From: Candidatus Bathyarchaeota archaeon | GTDB lineage: Archaea > Thermoproteota > Bathyarchaeia > RBG-16-48-13 > GCA-020355125 | Direction of reading: 5' to 3' | Assembly: GCA_030670615.1 (NCBI GenBank) | Contig: DAOVBJ010000051.1 | Coordinates: 1-6,692 of the forward strand | DNA: 6,692 nucleotides | Shown: positions 1 to 5,534 of the stretch, in pieces | How positions within the stretch are numbered: the first letter of the stretch is position 1 | Layout of the letters: every line of letters begins with the position of its first letter | Notes under the pieces: model-generated | Told to the model about the DNA's origin: nothing | Seen by the model: only the letters and a program-made list of their open reading frames with translations | Databases searched by the model: none | Position numbers and translations under genes: made by a program

Positions 1-7
1 CCTCTTA

Positions 8-673
8 TCATTCGACTTGTGAGCGAACTTGAACAAGCTTGGTCTCAAAATCTTCTATCGGCGTTGACAGGTCGCCGTCGGGTGGGATCTCTCCCTTCTC
101 CCGCAGGATCTGTCTGGCTAGCAGCCAATAGATTGTGGCGAGCGATCGTCGCCCTTTGTTGTTAGCGGGAATTACTAAGTCGATCTTGGAGAAATCGTTG
201 TCTGTGTCGCATAGAGCCACGACAGGTATGCCCACCGACGAAGCCTCTTTAACGGCCTGTTTATCTGCTTTCGGGTCGGTTACAACCACCACATCTGCCT
301 CGAGATGGCTGGAATGATTGGGGTTTGAAAAGAGCCCTGGAAGAAATCTACCAGTAACCGGGTGGGTAAAGGTTACTTCACAGAACTTTGTGACGGGGGT
401 TATACCGTACAGGCGTGTTGAAACAACGATGATCTTTGACGGGTCAATAAATGCGAGGAATTTTGCGGCCGTCCGTATTCGGGAATCGGTCTTTTCCACG
501 TCTAACACGAATAGGCCGTCGGGCCTAACTCTATAGATGAAGGGATCCATGTCCTTCGTATTAATCCTCGTCCCAATGTGTATGCCCGCTGAAAGAAGGT
601 TTTCAATCGGAAGAAGAAGACCTGTCTCTTTCTCGACGACTTCTTCACTCTCCCTACTTTCTTCTTCAGTCAC
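8..673 (-). CDS. rps2: 30S ribosomal protein S2 (archaeal/eukaryotic SA type)
   Basis: This 221-aa protein belongs to the small ribosomal subunit, where the S2 family binds on the solvent side between head and body. Family hallmarks are visible: LLSAGIHIGTRI near residue 27, DPFIYRVRPDGLFVLDVEKT, FLPGLFSNP, a DVVVVTDPKAD block and the IPVVALCDTDN motif, then an NNKGRRSLATIYWLLARQIL segment. The first 20 or so residues are a glutamate-rich tail not needed for the fold. The start is a GTG, supported by AGGAGGA 8 nt upstream; no competing start has a comparable site. It is the last gene seen in the minus-strand ribosomal cluster and is separated from rpoN by 96 nt. Other archaea usually carry rpoK, and often enolase, in that space. 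The gene is complete; its stop is 7 bases from the window edge. Confidence 0.97.
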   Translation of the reverse strand: MTEEESRESEEVVEKETGLLLPIENLLSAGIHIGTRINTKDMDPFIYRVRPDGLFVLDVEKTDSRIRTAAKFLAFIDPSKIIVVSTRLYGITPVTKFCEVTFTHPVTGRFLPGLFSNPNHSSHLEADVVVVTDPKADKQAVKEASSVGIPVVALCDTDNDFSKIDLVIPANNKGRRSLATIYWLLARQILREKGEIPPDGDLSTPIEDFETKLVQVRSQVE

Positions 674-680
674 TTCAGAA

Positions 681-687
681 TCCTCCT
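681..687 (-). promoter_or_regulatory. Shine-Dalgarno site of rps2
   Basis: Read on the minus strand this is AGGAGGA, with 8 nt to the GTG codon ending at 673. It is the strongest SD match in the window and fixes the unusual GTG start of S2. Confidence 0.85.
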
Positions 688-732
688 AAATCCGCTAAAC
701 ATGTGTTTTTCACTATTTTCCTGATCTCCATA

Positions 733-753
733 TCTCTTTTTTTCTTTTCCTTT
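733..753 (-). other. polypurine tract in the rpoN-rps2 gap
   Basis: All 21 minus-strand bases are purine, mostly A. The tract sits in the middle of the 96-nt spacer between rpoN and rps2, which has no ORF of useful length. AGATATGG follows it and could serve as a weak TATA-like element for separate transcription of rps2, but the match is poor. A terminator for rpoN is unlikely, because the T-run lies on the wrong strand. Confidence 0.3.
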
Positions 754-769
754 ACATGAAGCGGTGTTT

Positions 770-970
770 CTACTTGGCTTCAAAGTATTTGAGGATTTCG
801 TCTATGATCTCAACGTTGGAGAGGATCATGCGACGACAACAATAGCGTTTTATCCCTAGATCATCTAGAACCGTCTTTGGGGTCTCTCCACCTTGAACTC
901 TGCGTGCATACTCTTCCCATTTATCTCCAATGAGGGTACCACATGAAAAGCATCTTACCGGAGCCATCAT
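770..970 (-). CDS. rpoN: DNA-directed RNA polymerase subunit N (Rpo10, Rpb10 homologue)
   Basis: This 66-aa subunit belongs to the archaeal RNA polymerase assembly platform and contacts RpoD. The zinc site is intact: C7 and C10 in PVRCFSCG, and the adjacent pair C44-C45 in RYCCRRMIL. GDKWEEY and DLGIKRYCC are also family-typical. The frame stays open for 30 more codons upstream, but that part overlaps the S9 C-terminus out of frame and does not look like RpoN. I therefore take the ATG at 970, which has GAGG 9 nt upstream and gives the family's usual length; the next codon is also ATG. The gene starts 13 nt after the S9 stop, so the two are very likely co-transcribed. The usual next gene, rpoK, is not present. 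Confidence 0.95.
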   Translation of the reverse strand: MMAPVRCFSCGTLIGDKWEEYARRVQGGETPKTVLDDLGIKRYCCRRMILSNVEIIDEILKYFEAK

Positions 971-983
971 CGTCTTCAGCCTC

Positions 984-1406
984 TTACCTATAAGATTTTT
1001 GCTTCTTACTTCGCGCTCCTGGACCGCCAACCTTCTTTGGTTCTTTTCTTCGAGGGTCACCTGTCAGCATGGTTCGGTCATAACTTTGAAGTATGTCTCT
1101 GACCGAGGAGCTTTTAAACCAGGTAACGAGGGCTCGGGCGATGGCCATTCTCGCTGCTTCGGCTTGCCCCATAAATCCCCCGCCACGAACGTTGACGTCT
1201 ATGTCGACGTCACTCAACTGCCCCTCGAGAAGGAGGAGGGGTTCCTGTATCTTTCGCTGTGCGATTTCAGGTGTGAAGATTTCAATGGGAATCTTGTTGA
1301 TTCTCACCCGTCCTTTTCCTGGCCTGACGAGGGCTCGGGCGATGGCCGTCTTCCTCTTCCCACTCTCAAGCACAAGATTCTTTTTACTTGCATACTTCGT
1401 CTTCAT
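984..1406 (-). CDS. rps9: 30S ribosomal protein S9 (S16e family)
   Basis: This is a 140-aa small-subunit protein whose C-terminal tail reaches toward the P-site tRNA. Visible hallmarks are the SGKRKTAIARA entry motif (residues 15-25), VNVRGGGFMGQAEAARMAIARALV (residues 71-94), DRTMLTGDPRRKEPKK, and the invariant basic end RSKKQKSYR. The ATG start at 1406 leaves 28 nt after the L18e stop and has only a weak SD (TTGAGAT). In most archaea the L13 gene lies here, directly ahead of S9; the spacer is far too short to hold it. The heptapeptide AIARALV occurs twice and is encoded both times by the same 21 bases (1126-1146 and 1327-1347). Confidence 0.97.
   Translation of the reverse strand: MKTKYASKKNLVLESGKRKTAIARALVRPGKGRVRINKIPIEIFTPEIAQRKIQEPLLLLEGQLSDVDIDVNVRGGGFMGQAEAARMAIARALVTWFKSSSVRDILQSYDRTMLTGDPRRKEPKKVGGPGARSKKQKSYR
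1126..1146 (-). repeat. internal direct repeat in rps9, copy 2
   Basis: These 21 bases are identical to 1327-1347. They encode residues 88-94 (AIARALV) of S9, in the conserved helix after the GGG loop. The copies are 201 bases apart, so they lie in the same reading frame. Confidence 0.8.
1327..1347 (-). repeat. internal direct repeat in rps9, copy 1
   Basis: This is the other copy of the 21-base repeat, encoding residues 21-27 (AIARALV) of S9 in the N-terminal KRKTAIARA motif. Confidence 0.8.
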
Positions 1407-1434
1407 CTACATCAATCTCAAGATGATTTTCTCG

Positions 1435-1794
1435 TCACCCAATTATTCTTATCCCCGATCCCTCAGGGTTCTCTTGAATGAGGGCTGGAATGGTAAGGTA
1501 TTTGCCTCCTGCCCCCTCTATCTTTTCTCTGGCTTGCTTTGAACACGAGAGCGCTGCAACGTTTACTCGATGCGTTAACATTCCTGAGCCGAGTATTTTT
1601 CCTGGGACGACCACGGTCTCATCATCTGTGGAATATCTGTTTATTCGACTGATGTTTACTGCGACCCGCTTATGCTTTCTCTTCCGTAGTTTATCCGCTA
1701 TGGCGTCCCAAACAGCAACGTCTTTCTCGTTTGACGCCCGTACTAACGTTTTTAAGACGTCTATAAGCTCAGTATTTATTGTTTTAGACCTCAT
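1435..1794 (-). CDS. rpl18e: 50S ribosomal protein L18e
   Basis: This 119-aa large-subunit protein belongs to the archaeal/eukaryotic L18e (L15-fold) family. It opens with a short basic stretch and a helix, LIDVLKTLVRASNEKDVAVWDAIADKL. KRVAVNISRINRY and VVVPGKILGSGMLTHRVNVAALSCS follow, then ALIQENPEGSGIRIIG at the end, all characteristic. The ATG start shares one base with the rpoD stop (TAATG), indicating translational coupling. The length is normal and no residues appear to be missing. Its downstream neighbour is S9 instead of the L13 that commonly follows it. Confidence 0.97.
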   Translation of the reverse strand: MRSKTINTELIDVLKTLVRASNEKDVAVWDAIADKLRKRKHKRVAVNISRINRYSTDDETVVVPGKILGSGMLTHRVNVAALSCSKQAREKIEGAGGKYLTIPALIQENPEGSGIRIIG

Positions 1795-2609
1795 TATGCT
1801 TTACCTGCCTTGATCTGCGTCACGAAACCCTTCAATTCATCGGTTTTTTCCTTCAATATTCTTATGGATTCCAAGAAGATGCGTTCTGGAGGTAACACGC
1901 CTGTGGACTCGACGTTAAAGATAAAGGTGTCTTTAATCCTTTCCACCCGTATCGCGTCGATGGGACAGACTTTTTCGCACTCTTTACAAAGGTTACATTT
2001 CTCGAGGTCAATGACGTTGACCTGTCCATTCACTGCTAACACCTGCTTCAAACAGGCGTCTAAGCATTTTTTGCACAGGTTGCACTTCTCATGGTCAACT
2101 TGAATGTCCGCGGCGTATTTATGAGTGCAACAAGAGGTGGGCTGCCACTTGACGTGGTCAAGGCCCAAGCCCAGCTTCGCGTAGGCTTCGAAACGGACCT
2201 TCTGGCTCTGCGCCATTTTTACGATGGGGATCTTATCGCTCACTGGGACAACTTCGGGATCAATAGAGATCAATTCCTTGGAATAGACGGTTCGCGTACC
2301 CTCCTGGGCTTCAGACTCCAAGGTGAGGGTCACGCTACACTTGCTGCAACCCAGCTCACTGTTACACGTGCATTTCTCGGGAAGCACATAGGCGTCGAGG
2401 TCGGTCTTCAACGGAATAAGGCCCAGCCGGTGGGCCAGAACCTCATCTTTCATGGGAGACGAATTCTCTATCATGATGACGTTGTCAATTGCCATCGAAG
2501 GCACCTCGGTCATCATTATTCTCCTCAGAGAATTCACGAGAGATACATCGATTCCACTGACAAGAAACCGAATAAAGTTCTCATCTCTCTCCAGAACTTT
2601 AATTTTCAT
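1794..2609 (-). CDS. rpoD: DNA-directed RNA polymerase subunit D with two ferredoxin modules (Rpo3, Rpb3 homologue)
   Basis: This 271-aa subunit is the alpha-like assembly scaffold of archaeal RNA polymerase and pairs with RpoL. The dimerisation domain begins at residue 1 (ISGI-like FLVSGIDVSLVNSLRRIMMTEVPSMAID). It is split by an inserted domain. Residues 80-91 carry CxC-x5-CxxC (C80, C82, C88, C91), like the zinc site of Rpb3. Residues 176-186 (CNLCKKCLDAC) and 205-215 (CNLCKECEKVC, then P) each have the full CxxCxxCxxxC set, so two [4Fe-4S] clusters are predicted. The dimerisation domain resumes at FIFNVESTGVLPPERIFLESI. The ATG at 2609 gives the normal N-terminus and has AGGCGG upstream. 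It lies 23 nt after S11 and overlaps rpl18e by one base. The iron-sulfur binding is inferred from family precedent, not shown here. Confidence 0.97.
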   Translation of the reverse strand: MKIKVLERDENFIRFLVSGIDVSLVNSLRRIMMTEVPSMAIDNVIMIENSSPMKDEVLAHRLGLIPLKTDLDAYVLPEKCTCNSELGCSKCSVTLTLESEAQEGTRTVYSKELISIDPEVVPVSDKIPIVKMAQSQKVRFEAYAKLGLGLDHVKWQPTSCCTHKYAADIQVDHEKCNLCKKCLDACLKQVLAVNGQVNVIDLEKCNLCKECEKVCPIDAIRVERIKDTFIFNVESTGVLPPERIFLESIRILKEKTDELKGFVTQIKAGKA

Positions 2610-2632
2610 GGTATCCGCCTTGTCTCGGTCGA

Positions 2633-3028
2633 TTACTTTCGTCTTCCTCTGCGGCCTCCAGGACGTCTTGTGCCGTCGTGGGGGATGGGGGTGACTTCCT
2701 CTATTCGTCCTATTCGAAGACCCGACCTCGCTAAGGCTCTGATCGCTGGTTGCGCGCCTGGCCCAGGGGTCTTGAGGCTGTGACCTCCTGGAGCCCTGAC
2801 CTTGATGTGCACTGCGTTTATCCCTTTATCCTTCGCTGTCTGCGCTGCGCTGAAGGCCGCTTGCATGGCAGCATAAGGCGAGGACTCATACCGGTCAGCC
2901 TTGACAAACATTCCTCCAGAGTATCTGGCGATGGTTTCTGCGCCACTTAAATCGGTAACGTGTACAATGGTGTTGTTATAGGAAGAGTATATGTTTACTA
3001 CTCCCCACTTCTCTTTTCTTTCACTCAT
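2633..3028 (-). CDS. rps11: 30S ribosomal protein S11 (uS11)
   Basis: This is a 131-aa platform protein of the small subunit that contacts 16S rRNA near the mRNA exit. Hallmarks are WGVVNIYSSYNNTIVHVTDLSGAETIAR, GGMFVKADRYESSPYAAM, INAVHIKVRAPGG, KTPGPGAQPAIRALARSGLRIG and the basic end DGTRRPGGRRGRRK. The frame extends six codons upstream to a TTG. I prefer the ATG at 3028 because GAGG (3038-3041) lies 9 nt before it and would sit inside the longer version. This start leaves 19 nt after the S4 stop. The order S13-S4-S11-RpoD is the standard archaeal one. Confidence 0.97.
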   Translation of the reverse strand: MSERKEKWGVVNIYSSYNNTIVHVTDLSGAETIARYSGGMFVKADRYESSPYAAMQAAFSAAQTAKDKGINAVHIKVRAPGGHSLKTPGPGAQPAIRALARSGLRIGRIEEVTPIPHDGTRRPGGRRGRRK

Positions 3029-3047
3029 TTTTGCAATCCTCAACAAC

Positions 3048-3578
3048 TCATTTATTTGTTACTTCTTGTTCTATGACGGAGCCTGATTCAATCTTGGCGA
3101 AGAAACTTGTCGGCGTGAAGTGAACGTCCTGTTCTTCGTCTCTTGAAACGATGTAGCTGGGAATGGTTATTTTTTTGTTTCCTATTGAAATATGACCGTG
3201 GACTACTAGCTGTCTTGCTTGTTGAGGCGTTCGCGCTAATCCGTTTCTGAAGACGAGGGTTTGAAGTCTGCGTTCAAGGATTCCCGCTACAGATAGATCG
3301 AGGACGTCGTCCAACCCCGCGTTTTCTGTGATAAGTTTAATCGATTGAAGCTTGTTTAAGAGCGGGGTCTCAAGTTTCAAGCGTTTTTCATCCGGCATTG
3401 CCAACAACTGCCTTGCCCGGGTTCGATATTTTGAAACCGTGTAACGGTGACGCCGCAGCTCTCTCTTATTTCGTAACCCGTATTCCCCTACGAGCTTGAG
3501 TTCAGAAGTCAATTCTGTGATGGACCACGGAAATCTCGGGGACTCATATTTTTTTCGCTGTTTCTTTGGGTCTCCCAT
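3048..3578 (-). CDS. rps4: 30S ribosomal protein S4 (uS4, archaeal/S9e type)
   Basis: This 176-aa primary rRNA-binding protein nucleates small-subunit assembly. MGDPKKQRKKYESPRFPW is the typical archaeal N-terminus. A helical region with GLRNKRELRRHRY and YRTRARQLLA follows, then the S4 RNA-binding domain at about residues 100-150 (GILERRLQTLVFRNGLARTPQQARQLV and VHGHISIGNKKITIPSYIV). The open frame continues 36 codons upstream, but that stretch is the other-frame shadow of the S13 C-terminus. The ATG at 3578 has GAGGG 7 nt upstream and yields the family length, so it is chosen. The gene lies 25 nt after the S13 stop and is almost certainly in the same transcript. Confidence 0.96.
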   Translation of the reverse strand: MGDPKKQRKKYESPRFPWSITELTSELKLVGEYGLRNKRELRRHRYTVSKYRTRARQLLAMPDEKRLKLETPLLNKLQSIKLITENAGLDDVLDLSVAGILERRLQTLVFRNGLARTPQQARQLVVHGHISIGNKKITIPSYIVSRDEEQDVHFTPTSFFAKIESGSVIEQEVTNK

Positions 3579-3603
3579 GCCATATCCCTCTTCTCTTTTC
3601 TTG

Positions 3604-4062
3604 TTATTCTCGGGTTCTGCGGAGGCTGCTTCGTCGAACGCTGACGACTCTTCCGGATCTTGCGGTGGTCTTCGTCCGTTGTCCACGAACCTTTAAGCCT
3701 AAGCCGTGGCGAATGCCTTTCCACGACCGCGTTTCTTTCATGAGGTTAATATCAAATTCCGTTTGGAGGGTGAGGTCCGACCCGATCAGGTGACGGTTTT
3801 TACCTGTTTCCAAGTCTTTTTGACGGTTAAAAAGCCATGGCGGGACTCCAAAAGCCTCAGGATTCGCCAAAACCTCTTCGATTTTTTGGGCTTCCGTGTC
3901 TTTCATGTAGCCCACCTGTAAATCTGTCAAATTAGCTGCCTTTAGAATTGCTTTTGCCAGGTTAATGCTTATGCCCTTAATCTTTGTCAGTTCAGACTCT
4001 AAACTCTCCGAACCCCGTAAATCGGAGTCTGCAATTCGAACTATGTAGCGAAACTCGGACAA
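3604..4062 (-). CDS. rps13: 30S ribosomal protein S13 (uS13)
   Basis: This head protein of the small subunit contacts the P-site tRNA and the large subunit (bridges B1a/b). It starts SEFRYIVRIADSDLRG, typical for the archaeal family. A helix-hairpin-helix-like stretch follows at about residues 25-45 (LTKIKGISINLAKAILKAANL). Residues 118-133 hold the tRNA-contacting RHGLGLKVRGQRTKTT, followed by an arginine-rich tail. The start is TTG at 4062, giving 152 aa. GAGGAG lies 9 nt ahead of it, and the protein then begins exactly where homologues do. A longer version from a TTG at 4107 (167 aa) is possible but has only a weak SD. The gene is first in the ribosomal cluster and has its own promoter at 4145-4152. 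Confidence 0.95.
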   Translation of the reverse strand: MSEFRYIVRIADSDLRGSESLESELTKIKGISINLAKAILKAANLTDLQVGYMKDTEAQKIEEVLANPEAFGVPPWLFNRQKDLETGKNRHLIGSDLTLQTEFDINLMKETRSWKGIRHGLGLKVRGQRTKTTARSGRVVSVRRSSLRRTRE

Positions 4063-4071
4063 TGGTTTATG

Positions 4072-4077
4072 CTCCTC
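4072..4077 (-). promoter_or_regulatory. Shine-Dalgarno site deciding the rps13 TTG start
   Basis: Read on minus this is GAGGAG, 9 nt from the TTG ending at 4062. It is the reason for choosing the short form of S13 over the upstream TTG at 4107. Confidence 0.75.
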
Positions 4078-4144
4078 TTTTGACCAATCGATCTCGAAGG
4101 TAATCAAGCTTCAAATAGCTTTCACACAAACATGCAAAATGGTG

Positions 4145-4152
4145 TTTTTAAA
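4145..4152 (-). promoter_or_regulatory. TATA box of the S13-S2 ribosomal cluster
   Basis: TTTAAAAA on the minus strand, in the context ATGTTTAAAAACACC. It predicts transcription from about 4120, giving a leader of roughly 60 nt to the TTG at 4062. It is the only good box A in the 250-nt gap. The motif reads TTTTTAAA on the plus strand, so it could in principle also fire rightward, toward the hairpin at 4175-4226. Confidence 0.65.
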
Positions 4153-4165
4153 CATTACGTAATGT
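4152..4165. promoter_or_regulatory. 14-bp perfect palindrome next to the rps13 TATA box (possible operator)
   Basis: ACATTACGTAATGT equals its own reverse complement. It abuts the upstream edge of the TATA box, sharing one base, where TFB contacts the BRE. A dimeric helix-turn-helix regulator bound there would block TBP/TFB. No regulator gene is seen in the window, so the operator role is inference. Confidence 0.45.
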
Positions 4166-4174
4166 GATGTCAAA

Positions 4175-4226
4175 CCGTGAGAGGAGGAAGCTTATGAGCG
4201 CGACATAGCTTGAGCGCTCATCACGG
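4175..4226 (+). other. two-part hairpin in the pdxA-rps13 intergenic region
   Basis: ATGAGCGC (4194-4201) pairs perfectly with GCGCTCAT (4214-4221) across a 12-nt loop. Directly outside, CCGTG (4175-4179) pairs with CACGG (4222-4226), leaving a purine-rich 14-nt bulge on the left side only. The rest of the gap, up to 4313, adds a weaker GCCCA/TGGGC hairpin (4246-4250 with 4274-4278). Neither strand has a convincing ORF or a match I recognise to a known RNA family. It could be a leader structure, a small RNA, or chance. Confidence 0.4.
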
Positions 4227-4313
4227 AGGTTACAGAGAGGTGTACGCCCAAGCCGACCGCAAACGCAAACGAGTGGGCATAAGAAACACGGCTTAAGGGG
4301 TAAGACTCCGCTT

Positions 4314-5339
4314 TCATTCATCAAGGTTACGGCGTACGTGACGCGTGTTCACGAGGTCCACTGCCACCTTTATTGCCTCGTCCAGGCTTGTTGGATTCGC
4401 GATGCCTCGCCCCGCGATTTCGTGGGCCGTTCCATGATCCACTGAAGTCCTTATGAAGGGAAGCCCCAGCGTCACTGACACCGTTCCATAGAAGTCAAGG
4501 GTCTTCGCTGCGATGTGGCCCTGATCATGGTACAGCGATAGGACCGCGTCGTATCTTCCTTCCACCGCTTGGTGAAACACGGAGTCGGCTGGGATGGGCC
4601 CATACACCTTTATGCCTCGCTTCCTCACCTCCTTAATGGCTGGAGTGAGCTCTTCCTCTTCCTCGCTCCCTACCAGTCCTCCATCGCTCGCGTGGGGGTT
4701 CAGGGCAGCAATCGCAATATGCGGATCGGTCACCCCAATTCCCCTCAGGGTCTCCGCAATGGTAATGGTTGTGTCCACGATTCTCTTTCGCGTCACGGCA
4801 TTCAACGCTTCTTTTAGTGGAAGATGCCGCGTCAGAAAAAAGATTCTTGCGCCTCTAACCCAGAACATGGTCAACGGCTCTCCAACGCCACTTAAGGCTG
4901 CGATGAACTCGGTGTGCCCAATGTAGCTGCTTCCTGCCAGGCTTATCGCCTTCTTGTTTATTGGGGCGGTCACGACGGCGTCAACCTCCTTTTGTAAAGC
5001 GTATTCCACGGCCTTTTCAACATATTCCAGCGACGCTCTTCCGGCCTCAACGCTAATCTCTCCAATCTGCAGCGTCTCGAGGTCGACGTTGTTGAGGTCT
5101 ACTACTTCGATGGTTCCCACTTTTCCTTTGACGTTTCGGGGCACCGCTGTCGTCTTGAACCTTACTTTTTCCTTGAGGTGCGTCGCTGTCTTCTGAAGGA
5201 GTTTTATGTCTCCAATTATGATGGGCTTGCAGCGTTCGTAGACCTCGGGGTTTAGGAGGGTTTTCACCGCGATCTCGGGGCCTATTCCAGCTGGGTCTCC
5301 CATCGTCACCATTATAGTTGGGCGCTCAATTCTCGTCAT
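4314..5339 (-). CDS. pdxA: PdxA-family 4-phosphate dehydrogenase (4-hydroxythreonine-4-phosphate / D-threonate-4-phosphate dehydrogenase-like)
   Basis: This 341-aa cytosolic enzyme belongs to the isocitrate/PdxA dehydrogenase fold. Such enzymes oxidise a 4-phosphorylated hydroxy acid with NAD(P)+ and decarboxylate it. Residues 11-22 are the signature VTMGDPAGIGPE. GHTEF (H142) matches the substrate-binding His-Thr pair. The three metal-binding histidines are in place: H172 (RHLPL), H216 (NPHASDGG) and H271 (YHDQGH), with family spacing 44 and 55. The end SVDHGTAHEIAGRG is also typical. The ATG at 5339 fits the family N-terminus. The frame runs 33 codons further to an ATG at 5438, a basic, unconserved extension that cannot be fully excluded. 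Archaea generally make pyridoxal phosphate with PdxS/PdxT, so the substrate here may be a sugar-acid phosphate (PdxA2-like). That is inference: no DUF1537 kinase partner is visible. Confidence 0.9.
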   Translation of the reverse strand: MTRIERPTIMVTMGDPAGIGPEIAVKTLLNPEVYERCKPIIIGDIKLLQKTATHLKEKVRFKTTAVPRNVKGKVGTIEVVDLNNVDLETLQIGEISVEAGRASLEYVEKAVEYALQKEVDAVVTAPINKKAISLAGSSYIGHTEFIAALSGVGEPLTMFWVRGARIFFLTRHLPLKEALNAVTRKRIVDTTITIAETLRGIGVTDPHIAIAALNPHASDGGLVGSEEEEELTPAIKEVRKRGIKVYGPIPADSVFHQAVEGRYDAVLSLYHDQGHIAAKTLDFYGTVSVTLGLPFIRTSVDHGTAHEIAGRGIANPTSLDEAIKVAVDLVNTRHVRRNLDE

Positions 5340-5480
5340 TTCTTTTACCTTGCTTTCATCTTCTGTGTATTTATTCGCTATAACCCCTAAATAACTTCGC
5401 CGTCTAAAAAGGAGGGCGGTCATCCCTTTTATCCTCATTAAAAATTAAGACGGAAAATCAAAATCGAACGTTCAATAGGT

Positions 5481-5490
5481 TAATAATAAA
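5481..5490 (-). promoter_or_regulatory. possible TATA box of pdxA
   Basis: TTTATTATTA on minus, between the tRNA terminator and pdxA. It predicts a start near 5460. That leaves either a leader of about 120 nt to the preferred ATG at 5339, or about 20 nt to the alternative ATG at 5438. A second AT-rich stretch at 5440-5453 could be used instead, giving a leader of about 80 nt. Confidence 0.4.
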
Positions 5491-5507
5491 CTTAATCTCG
5501 CTTCAAG

Positions 5508-5514
5508 AAAAAAA
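5508..5514 (-). terminator. T-run terminator after the tRNA-Ser gene
   Basis: Seven consecutive T on the minus strand, about 20 nt past the tRNA 3' end. This is typical of archaeal oligo-T termination, without an obvious stem. Confidence 0.6.
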
Positions 5515-5534
5515 GGGCTTCAGTGGAGTAATAG

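Noticed and set aside
971..1060. 30-residue N-terminal extension of RpoN
   Set aside because: It overlaps the conserved C-terminus of S9 in another frame and is not part of the RpoN family. The ATG at 970 has its own SD.
930..1481. 183-codon plus-strand open frame opposite rps9 and rpoN
   Set aside because: It is antisense to conserved ribosomal and polymerase genes, with no SD or family resemblance.
2091..2783. 230-codon plus-strand open frame opposite rpoD
   Set aside because: It lies antisense to RpoD and the end of S11, both unmistakable, and its product has no recognisable domain.
3579..3686. 36-residue acidic N-terminal extension of S4
   Set aside because: It is mostly the shifted-frame reading of arginine-rich S13 codons (AGA/CGA become E/D-rich). 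A good SD sits directly before the ATG at 3578, which starts the family-typical protein.
4210..4296. short plus-strand frame from TTG (about 28 codons) in the pdxA-rps13 gap
   Set aside because: It has no good SD at the TTG and no family resemblance. It overlaps hairpin-forming sequence and could not be told from chance.
4175..4313. RNase P RNA, suggested by GAGGAAG (4184-4190), ACAGAG (4232-4237) and AGAAACACGGCTTA (4282-4295)
   Set aside because: The motifs resemble conserved regions I and V, but the P4 helix cannot form. The partner of CACGGCTT would have to follow the GAGGAAG motif; instead CCGTG precedes it. No P1/P2 helix is found either.
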